30,429 nucleotides of DNA, taken from positions 529,729-560,157 of the forward strand of contig BMAT01002019.1 in NCBI GenBank assembly GCA_019649035.1, read 5' to 3'. Source of the stretch: Elysia marginata. Its lineage: Eukaryota > Mollusca > Gastropoda > Plakobranchidae. How positions within the stretch are numbered: position 1 is the first letter of the stretch; each line of letters begins with the position of its first letter. Of this stretch, positions 11,001-23,000 are shown one piece after another. The translations under genes were made by a program, and so were the position numbers. Below the pieces are notes generated by a model. The model did no database searches. It was given only the letters and a program-made list of their open reading frames with translations, and was not told the DNA's origin.

Positions 11001-14000
11001 CCAAAAACCACTTCAACTACACTAAAAATATGACTTAGATATAAATATTCATAGTAAAAGATTGAAACAGATAAAGATGAACAAACTTAAAGCTATGTAG
11101 AAAGACTGAAGTTAAAAACAGTTCCTAGAAAATCTGTGTGATGATTTTTACTTACTTGTGGCATGCCTCTACAATCTTCTCCAGCAGGGAAATGTCTGCA
11201 TGGTTGCTGAAGTAACTCAGGCCTAGGAAACTGGACATGGGCTGGCTGCTACGTACCAATACAACACCAATATTCCTTGCTCTGGGTTGAAAGAGATGCC
11301 TCTGGGGTTACAGCCACACAGTGAGTTTTTAGATGAAAAAACATTTCATTTGCCTCACAAGCATAATGCTTTAATGTTGTGCAATCAAATATTTTGCAAA
11401 ATGCCATATAGTCACAAAATCAACAGGGATCACAGAAACACTGAGTCCTCAGGTAAAATGAGCCTCACAAGCCTTTTATTGCTCTGCTGTTGGAGAAAAC
11501 ATATTGCTACGGGCAAAGTGTAACAAGTTGATGTGTAATGAGTGCTCCCTTAAAAAGTCTCTTGTTGGCTCTCAAGAGCTAATGAACAAAACTCCGGCCA
11601 CAAGTAGGTAGCCAATAATGGTTTACTTTAACACTTGTAAGAGTCAAACTTTTTATCAATTTCATTATCTTAGCAACTGCTGTGCTGTGTGTTAGGAAGC
11701 AATAAAACAGAAATAAAAACACTACATGCTGGTGGATTAATATTAAAAAAAGGAATTATGCTCGACATTGAATGTTTCTAGCCACAGACATAATGGTTAC
11801 CTCCACACAACAGAGGGAAACCTCTTCATAGCACGAAAGTCTAAACTTCTACGCAGTTCAGCATCGTCAATGGCTGCTGGCATAATGTGGCACTCTGGGT
11901 ACGTTTGACAGAATCTGAGGAAATGCAGAAAAGGAAGAATAATATAAAAACTAATAATGATGATAATAGTAATANNNNNNNNNNNNNNNNNNNNNNNNNN
12001 NNNNNNNNNNNNNNNNNNNNNNNNNNNNNNNNNNNNNNNNNNNNNNNNNNNNNNNNNNNNNNNNNNNNNNNNNNNNNNNNNNNNNNNNNNNNNNNNNNNN
12101 NNNNNNNNNNNNNNNNNNNNNNNNNNNNNNNNNNNNNNNNNNNNNNNNNNNNNNNNNNNNNNNNNNNNNNNNNNNNNNNNNNNNNNNNNNNNNNNNNNNN
12201 NNNNNNNNNNNNNNNNNNNNNNNNNNNNNNNNNNNNNNNNNNNNNNNNNNNNNNNNNNNNNNNNNNNNNNNNNNNNNNNNNNNNNNNNNNNNNNNNNNNN
12301 NNNNNNNNNNNNNNNNNNNNNNNNNNNNNNNNNNNNNNNNNNNNNNNNNNNNNNNNNNNNNNNNNNNNNNNNNNNNNNNNNNNNNNNNNNNNNNNNNNNN
12401 NNNNNNNNNNNNNNNNNNNNNNNNNNNNNNNNNNNNNNNNNNNNNNNNNNNNNNNNNNNNNNNNNNNNNNNNNNNNNNNNNNNNNNNNNNNNNNNNNNNN
12501 NNNNNNNNNNNNNNNNNNNNNNNNNNNNNNNNNNNNNNNNNNNNNNNNNNNNNNNNNNNNNNNNNNNNNNNNNNNNNNNNNNNNNNNNNNNNNNNNNNNN
12601 NNNNNNNNNNNNNNNNNNNNNNNNNNNNNNNNNNNNNNNNNNNNNNNNNNNNNNNNNNNNNNNNNNNNNNNNNNNNNNNNNNNNNNNNNNNNNNNNNNNN
12701 NNNNNNNNNNNNNNNNNNNNNNNNNNNNNNNNNNNNNNNNNNNNNNNNNNNNNNNNNNNNNNNNNNNNNNNNNNNNNNNNNNNNNNNNNNNGAAGAAGAA
12801 GAAGAAGAAGAAGAAGAAGAAGAAGAAGAAGAATTTTTTGTGATAATATTCCTACACAAAATTGTGGATTGATTGTTTTTTTCAGATTGTTTTATTTTTG
12901 TTTTGTTCCTCTTTTTTTGGCTGATTGTGCCAGAACAGGAAAGTCATAATATTGTATGTCCGTCATAACAAATGAAAACAGCTCTACATACCAAGCTAAA
13001 GCATGGAACAACAAACTACAAACTAGATTAATAAAAATGGTTTTAACTAGGAATCAAGGCCTAAGTCAAGCTGCACTCACTCAAACTTTTCATTTGCATG
13101 ACTCATTCTCCAGATCTTGCGCTTGTTTGTGTCAAAACCCTGTCGTTCTACCTCCTTGCCAAAAGTATATCTAAAGGATTCACTCACTGCAATAAAAGCA
13201 TGAAAGGACAGAAGGAATTAGCCATGACCTTGAATCTTAAGACATTTACATTATTATATATTTCACTCTAAATTGTTTATGTTTAGTTTACAGTTTATAT
13301 CTTGAGATATAGGGATTTTTTAAAAAAATATTTTGGATATCTTAAACCCTAAATATTTCTTCCGAGATAAAGCTTACAGTTTAAACTCAATACCATCATA
13401 AGTTGTATTGAGTTTAAACTGTACGCTTTATATGAAAAAAAAATGCTATTAAGCCTCATAACAAAACTTTTCAAAATGATGCTGCATGACTACGCTACAG
13501 ACCCAAGCTGAATATCAAGCATTAACATTGTTTTGAAGTAAATGTGTGATAAGCCAAATCAGTCATGTGTATACAAACTTTTTGAAAAAGTTTTGCCATT
13601 ATGTAGATTAGATGAGTTAGAACAAAATGCAAAGTAAAAACAAATTGTGATTAGTGGATCAGCCGTTGACACAATTAAAAAATGTTAAACAAGTGTTGAT
13701 TGTTGGGCCTGAGTTAATCACGATGCACTAGGCTATGTAGCACAGCAATCCAATAGGTCTGGCAACCAGTCCAATGAGTCTGATGTTGCATTTTCCCATT
13801 ATATGGTATTTATATCTTTCAAACCTTGAAAATTTTTTTGAAATAACTACATTGTATTTGTGGTAGGATGTTGAACATTTTGATATTAAGAAATAGAAAG
13901 AAAAAAAACCTTTCTAACGCTTTTCCTCAAATGAGAATTTCTGACATCTGACGCATTTGGACCGGCCGCAAAATATTTACATCAATAACTAACCAGGCTT

Positions 14001-17000
14001 GCAGAGATTGACCTGCTCTGCCTCAGCAATGGTCAGCACCCGATCAAAGCTGCCCTGAAATGTTGTCAAAGCGTAAAAGCGATAGGCAAATATATCCTTG
14101 ATGTTCCTGGGTAGGCCCGTCTTTTCACGTAAAAGAGATACACATGCCTGACAGTCCTCAGGAGTGGCAAATGTGCAACTGGAATATGAAATGAGGGCAT
14201 GGTGAAAAGGACAGATTATGTTAGTTCTGGGTGGCAAAGAGAAGGAAGAGCCCACAAAGTAAAACAATTCAGCTGGTCGTGAAATAATCTTTCTAGCCTT
14301 TGATACTTAACTATATAAATTATTCTGTGCATAATCGTAGAAATTTGAGAAAATTTATAAAATTGAGGTAAATTACTAAAATCTTCATAAGATTATATAA
14401 GTTCCTGTAAAAAAAAGTGCAAAGTAATTTTGACAATGGTTTAAAATAAGCAATGGCCACCATTTAGAAATTTGATGATCGTAGAATGAGGCATTTAAGT
14501 GTTCGGGTGAACTGTATCAGTACCACCGGTGCTGCTGGTATTATATAGACAAACAGCACAGATCAAGATGACAACAGGTATAGTGATACTGAGAAAGAGC
14601 CCTCACCTGTAGGTGGCAGCATCCTTACAGCAGACTTTGAGCCAGCAGTAGGCATCAGCTACCACCACCTCCCCTATCATCATAAGTGGCACATTGATGA
14701 AGGAGCGGCGTTCATACACAAAGAACCGGAAGTTGGTCACCATGGCTGTCCCCTCTGTTGTCTTTGACAGCAACAGCGCATGCTCACCAAACAGGGTGCG
14801 GAATGGAGGGTACTGGATGGAAGAAATAGATAAAAATGAAAACGTCGATAGTGGTGATGGCAGTGGTTGCCAAATCTCAGGGTAATGTATAATTAATGAG
14901 GAAGATTAAATTTTGTAATTCTCGGAAAATGGTGTATAAAAGCTAGTTAAAATAAACCATTTGATAGTTTGTAAGTGCTGTGCATCCCAGAACAGGGGAA
15001 AACGAAGTTACAAGAGATTGTCAAGATTCTGAAATAGGATTGGGGGAAGTTTTCTGTTAAATGGATTGGATTTAATAATAATAACAATATATATTTATGC
15101 TTTTATGCAAGAGATGTGTAATTTTGTTCTTCTAAAGTTAAGATCTTTTTTATATGGTGCCTAATCTACTAAATGCTCTAGGTGCTTTCATTAGGTTCCC
15201 CGACCAACCATACACAACTAAATAAATATCTCAAACATGAAGCACCCACTATTGCAGCGCTTCACTCTAGCATTCGACAAGATTTGTCTCTGCCCATGGC
15301 ATGGTTCTAGTTTAATGCTCAATTTTTAAAAGAAATGTGCTTAAATAGACTTTCTCAAGGACTAAACGTTCACACGAAGGTACGGCTCTAACACCAGACC
15401 TTGCAGTCCAAAAACCAAGTGTCTACCACTAAATCACAACGCCTCACACTTAGCAGCTAAATTGTGTAAAAATGTTTTACAGTGGTATGGTTGGAAGTCC
15501 TATGACAGTGATAACGGCGACTGATTGTGGTCTTCTGAAGGAGGAGAAGAATGAGGAGGAAGGCTGTACTTAGGCAATAGTTTATGTTAACATCAAGGTA
15601 CAGTACCTCATTCTGAGTGTGGTTATAAGTGGAATAAGTTAAAAAAAAAGGTAGCTGCTCTTTTGTCACGAGCTATTTATACATACAGAGGATTCGTTTC
15701 CTTGAAACAAATCCAGTCATATGCATAAAAGCTGGCGTCCTGAATAATGACATACCTGAACATTAGGGTTGGACTTCTGGAACTGTGGCGCCGGCCCCAG
15801 CTCTGCTACCTCCATGCTGTGCTGCTGCTCGGATGCCTATAGGGATCAAAGTAGTAAGCAAACGAATGAGCCGTGACGAATTCAAGATAAACAAGATATT
15901 GGTTGCTTTTGATTAAAATTAGGTATTGATATGCGGTGAAATTGCTTCACAAACTCAAAGTATAATTTTAAATAACAAATGGCTTGATTTTCCTTTCGTT
16001 TTCACGAAGCCAGTGCACCACTAACAATCAATCCCAACAGTGCACCACTAACAATCGATCCCAAGGCAGTTCAGTCAGGAAAAATATCAAAAATATCAAA
16101 GCCCACAAAATGACAACCATGACCTCTAGACAGTTAACTAATCAGGTTTTGTTCGTGCTGACTGTGAGGCAGGACTTATACCTTCGTTTTCACTAGATCC
16201 ACCAATGATCCCCAGATATATCAGTAATACAGCATAGTAATATAGATACATCAACTTCCGCAGAGCAATACAGATAAACCAAAACACCAAGAGCAACATG
16301 ATGCATCTGCACTTGACTAACCATGAGAATATGCGATTCAGTTAAGAGTGATACACGCTGGTAATATAAAATTTCAATATATTTTAGACACATACAACTT
16401 TACCTTGGTGATCTTAAGAGATGTTCTAAAGGGTGTGAAATAGAAATGGTTAGCTAACACATTTTCTGGATAGTAAGCATCTATGCGGATATTAAGCATC
16501 TATGCCTGGTGCTGTTGTGTGGTGTTGGGATGTATAGGGTTTTCTATATGATCAACGAGTAGAATCTTAACCCCTGAATAGTGCAAGCATAAAATGTTTG
16601 CGACCTCCAGGGCGTTGTCTTTTCGAAAAACTTATGGTCGGTGAAAACAACAGATCCGTCTAGTTATATGGGAGGAGGGGGGGGGGACGTCCTCAACTTT
16701 GTCACCCTATAACTTCATACTTAATCACGGTATTTACACGAAAAGACGGACATAGTAAGACAAATTATTCAAGTCAAGGTGTGGGAAGTTTTAAGATTCT
16801 GGCTTTACTGGTTTAGAAGCTATTTGTTTCCAGATAACACGCACCTCAGATGTGAAAAAAAACAGTCCATGAACTCCAGTGTAATCAGAACAATAGCTCT
16901 AACTCTTTTACGCCAAGTTCCGATTGAATTTCTCACTTCCTCAATATCTATTTATCTCCAGCACTCCTTTATGTTTATTTCAGTCCATTTTTAGTTAAGG

Positions 17001-20000
17001 AAATCGACCGCCCAATGTAGATCTCAGCAAGCGATTGCAACGTTGCATAGTCCACCGGTTTCAAATCTGGAGATTGTGGTGGCCAGTCATCTTTGGCAAT
17101 AAAATCGACTTGTTGATCTATGAAAAAATTGTCAGGTCGCACGATTTGTGTGCAAAGAAGCAGCGTCTTTTTGCAGAATAGAGTCACCTTGAGGTTATGT
17201 TTGTAACGTGAGCTAAGGAATTATTTTTTTACAGAGGAGAGTTTTAATTCTTTGAATTGACCTTCAAAGTTTTCGTATCAAGGAAAAATTATATTGGTTT
17301 TGCCATTCCGGCACGCGCAAGCAGAAACCATGTCTTTCTGCGAAAAAACGATTGGTTTCGTGGTAAAGCCGTTGCAGAGGGATGTCCGACTTCTTTCTTC
17401 CGCAAGCAAGGTCATTTTGTCTATGTTTGGCAATCTCAAAAACAAATTCTTTTACACCTGTGAAGATAATTTGTTTGACATCTACATCGGTAAATATGTT
17501 CAGAAAGCGCCGCGATTGAAGGCGTCTTTTCTTTTTCACACTTTCCGTTTTTCATCTAGTCCGAATTCGTTTGTAGGCCTTTAATTTCAGGTCCCTTTTA
17601 GGCCCAATTCTTTGTACAGTGCGTCGCGTTGTGCTCTCGGGGTGCGCAACGCGAATTGCAAAACAGCTTTGGTGCGGAGGTCGATGTGTTTTTCGTGAAT
17701 TTTAGTAACTTTTTTTAAACTATCGTTTCCTTATTTATGAACACATTATTTTTGTTGATATTTGGCGTGGTTTTGTAGTAAGAGTTAATTTATTATATGT
17801 CTGAATTACATAACAATTAAAGAAAGGCTGTCAGAGATATGGCGCTTTAAAGTTGGGGACTTTTCTGGGGGGAGGGGGGGCACCCGATATATTATATACT
17901 GGTTTTCACAAATTTTTCGTTTAACAGATTCTTGTCAACTTGTACGCTTTGGGTCCTAATAGTTTGGACGGCGGATGTCTATTTCTACAAAATCTGTTAT
18001 ATATTGCTGTCTTCAATATTTGGGTTAAGTTTTAAAGTATCGAATTTCTAACCGATGGCGACACCAGTTTCATGGGAACTTATAAAAATCAGTCTGGTGC
18101 AATGGCCGATCTGAGAAAAAAAGCTGAACCTATTAATACTAGTTATGTACATTTCTTTTAGGACATGAAATAGGTACGTACAACATTATATAAAGTAGGA
18201 AAGGCAAGGTTTACATTCTAATAGGTCAATAGTAGAAAGAAGAGTGTACGTCTATTACCCTGAGAGGTTTTTGAAAGTAGGTGTTGAATTACTGCCTGTT
18301 TTTTTTTCTTCATTTAATATATTTAACATTTGCAGCTGAAATCTCAAATTTATGTTTAAAAAAGCTGATATCAGCTTGAATCAGAAAAATTTACATCCCT
18401 GCGGCCTATTCTTAAATTCAGCCAGAAAGAATTCACTTCGAGATCTCTTTGGTTTATCCAAAATGTTTTGGAATCCGGTTTCAAACAAAATATTCTTTAT
18501 TTCTGCAGCCCAATTCCTTTTTCCGAAATCCTTCCGGTCTGAAGTACATTTCTTTGAGTACATATTGTTCGACAAATAATAATTTACACCTATACTTAAA
18601 GGTTCTGTACTTTCCAGCAATAAATGGTATCTGCCAATTTTTTAAAGTACAAAACTGTTTACTGTTGTTTCTTCAACTTTGAAAATGACCTAACAGTCGT
18701 ACTCTCTTGTTCCTCATATTTCTGATTTGAATAAGATTGGTTTGATACTTACATCAAACATCTTTACAACTAAGAATGGACATCTTTTTAACTTAGAAAA
18801 TATGTTTCTAGTCAATCTTGAAACTTTTAAGTGCCTTGCCGGCCACGTTAAGTAAATGGTCTGACCAACATAACCTTGAATAGGATAAAATATCAAAAAA
18901 AAAACTGCATAATTTAGGTCGTACCCCGTTAAATTACCATTTTGAAGATCAGTATCGTGCCTCAAATTTTTCAAAAACTAATGTGCTGTTAAATATTGCA
19001 ATTTTCACTAACAAAACTTTGTACAACAATTAGGAAATACTCCTACATGTCATAATTCATATCTAAAAAAATTGCTTTAAAAAAGAACAGCATTGCTTTA
19101 TTTGAGTCCATATGTGTGATTGTATGTACTTGACAATCTGTGACGTTTTTACTGCCATTATTTGAGTGTAACTCATTTCCGTTTGCTACCACTTTTTTTT
19201 CTACTTTGTATAATTATTAATTAAGAAAATATTTTGTATTATATGCCATTGGCCTTCTATACCGGACAAAGTTCAAGTCTATTCAATGTATAGATGTACT
19301 TAGACAAAAAAAACCACTAAGGGGGTCTAAAAAAAATGTTGACAAATTTTTCTTGGACTGAGAATTTTCTAATGTTTGGTCGGCTCATGGGGCGGAAAAG
19401 TGTAACGATCGAACTGGTATGTAATTTCTAAATTGTTTTAGACAGCGATTGAACATAACATCATTCATTTGAGGTGAAGATTTTATCAGTATTGAGGTAC
19501 GTTGTTTTGTTTCTGAGTGTTTTGCTGTGGGAAAGTCTATTGTTTCAGATAATTAGCTTTGATTGGATGCAAGATATTAGCTTAAAGAGTTTGCTTGTAC
19601 TCTGCACCTACACAAAAAATGTATGAATTGGCAGGCAATATTACATCTGAGCTCTATAGCTGTTATCTTCGATGAGTTCAGTTAGGATGACAACTAGTCA
19701 AACTGCATGCAGGACCGCTTCTAAGCTTTCGATCAGCAACACAAAAATAATTAACTCTACAAAATAACACAAGTGACTGGGAAAAATGTTTTCTATCATA
19801 CGCAGGCCGAAGATAAAAACTAGCTAGGTACAGCATACGTGCTTTTTCATACTAAGCTTCCAGGTATTCCAATTATCGATTGTCTTATCGAAGTGATCGG
19901 ATTGGTAAATAAATGAGGCAAGGGCTGTTCTCACTAATCGCACGATAAAGTCAAGGTCAGAAAGAAAGCCAGACATGTCACCCTGGTTGATGACTGTTTA

Positions 20001-23000
20001 TGTTTAGATAAGGGGATCGACTTAATGCAATGTAGATATATTCTCAATAAAGAGGGCGATAATGAAAGGTGTGCGAGAGAGGCGGATAAATGTCTTTTTC
20101 AGCGATACATGTATTGTGCCTTTCCATTATTAACATTAGCCTACATATCATTCGTTACGCAAACTTTATCTTGGTGTCTATATGACCGCCGGATACTTAA
20201 AGACGGATTTTAAGCCAAGACTTAGCGCATGTTTAGAGGCATAGTAAAATCCTAAAGCGGCTATACCTGACTCTATCGTCATTCACATCTAAGCCGTTTT
20301 TTTTATTTTGGCCTCGTTCCGTTGTATGATAGAGATGGCTGGTGAGAAATCTATTTTAATAAGAAAACGGTTTTCTAGGAACATATCGATTCCTTTTTTT
20401 TCGATTATGCGTGACGAGAGACAAGTAGCTCCGCTCTGGCGAGGTCTTACAATTCCAAGAACAAGGACGGGAAAGGAGGATCTGTTGCCTGCGCTTTGGT
20501 TACTTTAAAACTGTTGTTTTTAATTGTCTCCTGATGAGTAAGGATCTAACTTTAGTTATAAATTTCCGACACGAATCAGACAAATCTTGAAAAACATCAT
20601 GTTGTCGTGGTGTATGAATCTATCAGAAAGAAAGAAAGCCTCAGCTCTAAATATAACATCAGCGTGGTGCTTACCTTATCTATTGAGGCTCGGGACTCAT
20701 AAACCGTACACATGGGCAGATGATCCGCTCTCCTATTAAGAAGTGTATATAATTTAACTAACCTAGAATGATACAGGAAAGTGCCAAAAAACACTGCTTT
20801 AAATCTATCCTATTTTGAAGAGCTATAATGTGAAATAGTATTTAAAAAACAGGAACAACCATTATGACTGGCAATCCATGGTCCTTTCCTAAGTAAATGT
20901 GTTGTGGTATTTGTTTTCCTCAATTCATTTAAGATCGCCATTCTCGCAGATTATCAGCCTTAAAGATAATTTTTGGCAAGAAAGCCTCACCGAAAAGATC
21001 ATGCGATTTCAGAATAGACTACAGAGTAAATTGATAAAAGATGTACAGAGTCCTTTACCAGAAATGTTGACTTCCAGGATCTCTCACATCACAGCAAGAA
21101 CATGGTACAATACTGTTAAGCGATGGGCCGTATGTAAACAGTACTGAGCAACACGGCCTATCAGATTACCCAGCTCAGAGATGAGGCAGGTCTGTGAAGG
21201 GCTGGTTTTATCCGGTTCTATGTGCCTTGGCCTATCCTGACGACAACGCTTGAAATCCTTTTAAATGCCACGGATACAAATTAACGATTAAACAAACCAA
21301 ATTTTCATCTCATGGAATATAGAGTCCAATGCGACATTCATATTATAAAGTATGAAAGGTGGGAGTGAAAACGCAAAAGCCGGATTTTAAACAGTTTTAA
21401 ACATTTAAAGCAGGTGGAGAGAGAAAAAGAATACTACATTTTTCGAAATTCTGAGATTTATCCACTGAACAATAACAACTGGTCCATTAGTAGAATTGTT
21501 TCTCAAGTCAAACCAATTTGCGCTATTTGTGTCAATTTATCAACTTCGACTTATAGGCATACTCAAATTATAGTGTTTCCTGCGCTTAATTATTATTTTA
21601 AAAACACAAAAGCGAGAAGTACTAACTTTTACATCTACAACTTAACTGGCAGCTCGAAGAGAGCAAGACAATGTTGTTATCGCCAAGATAGATGACGGAC
21701 AAGTTGCATAGACAAGTTAGCGTTTAGTTTGTTACGCCACTGCAAGAGAAATATGGACAAGCTGAGAGATATACGTACTAAAACGGCGTCTCCTCAGAAA
21801 ATAGACTAAATGCATGCAGCAATGAATGCGGCAGGAAATACATCTTGCAAAATATCTAAATGCCCTGTTAGTGTTGAGTTCCTCAAGCCTCTTAAAATAT
21901 ATCGCATGTACATGAACTGTCATAAAAACTTAAATTATTTTGCAAGAAGTTTGGAACCAGGAGAATAGTTCTTGAACGTACTATCCTTTTCTCGAAAGCA
22001 CAGAATCTCATCCACGTTCAAAAGCACCAGGATAACAAGCAGCTTTGTCTTTTGAACTGCTTTCTTAGGCGCAGCAGATTCGACACATGCAACGTGACAT
22101 GTTCACACTGCTTGGGTTTGTCACCGTCTTGTCTCTTGCTGACTGAAATAAAAATCGAAGTTAGCCTGGAAGCATTCACTTAAGCCATGTACGATGTTTT
22201 ACGCTTTGCTCTGTTTCACATTACGGCCGTGAAACTGAAGAAAACCAGGTTAATCATAGTCATGAGACAATGAAAAACTGAAGGGGAGAAGATCACGTCA
22301 TCTTCAAGTCGTGCAACAGTCATTAACCTCTTATCTTAAGGCAGTGTGACATCAGGTGTTTCTTAGTTGTTATTACATGTACATAGCATGACTGTGCAAT
22401 TAGCCTAAGGGATCCATCAATCGATATAATTGTTCACTTGCATGTTTGATACACCAGTCTACAACAAGATGATCTAATGGAAAGTACCCCCCCCCCACAC
22501 ACACACACACACACACGCACACATCTTTGCACATAGCAGGCCCCAAACAGGTATGTTTTTGTCAGATTGTACACTCGGGCCCTGTTGTCGCTGCTGGGTT
22601 CATTTTGCCATAGCTTTGGTTTATTGCGTTTACTGATCCCATGACACCGAAGAGTGAGTATGATATGCATAACGTAACCGTTTAAAGAGTAAAAAAAAAG
22701 GCAAATAGATTTTAAAGACAATGCGATAACAAATCAATGGTATGAAATGTTGGTTGTTAATCATAATGACCTTTTATACTATTTCACTAGTGCGATGGTC
22801 GATGAGGCATGAACTTGAATGAAGTAATTGAACTTTTGTTCATCCGAACGTTTAAACGTTGCACCTAAGCCTGGGTCAGGACATCATCGGTAAGAAGATG
22901 TTTCGTTTGTTTGTTCTTTGTTTTTTGTTTGTTTTTTTTTTTGTGTTTTTGTTTTTCTTTGGGGAAGTTTTTTTTTTGTGTTTTATTATTTTTTTGTTTG

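Noticed and set aside
11887..12949. 300-codon open frames over the N run
   Set aside because: Artefacts of N bases and the GAA repeat.
15375..15443. A functional tRNA gene
   Set aside because: The B box is decayed and the anticodon arm does not close with a 7-nt loop; the downstream body and ATT tail show a SINE.
16671..16688. G-rich run as a G-quadruplex (also 17867-17880 and near 23562)
   Set aside because: Simple G runs in an intron without spaced G-tracts or any context suggesting function.
18352..18974. Overlapping open frames on both strands (75-86 codons)
   Set aside because: No domain or family similarity; mutually overlapping frames in AT-rich intron DNA.
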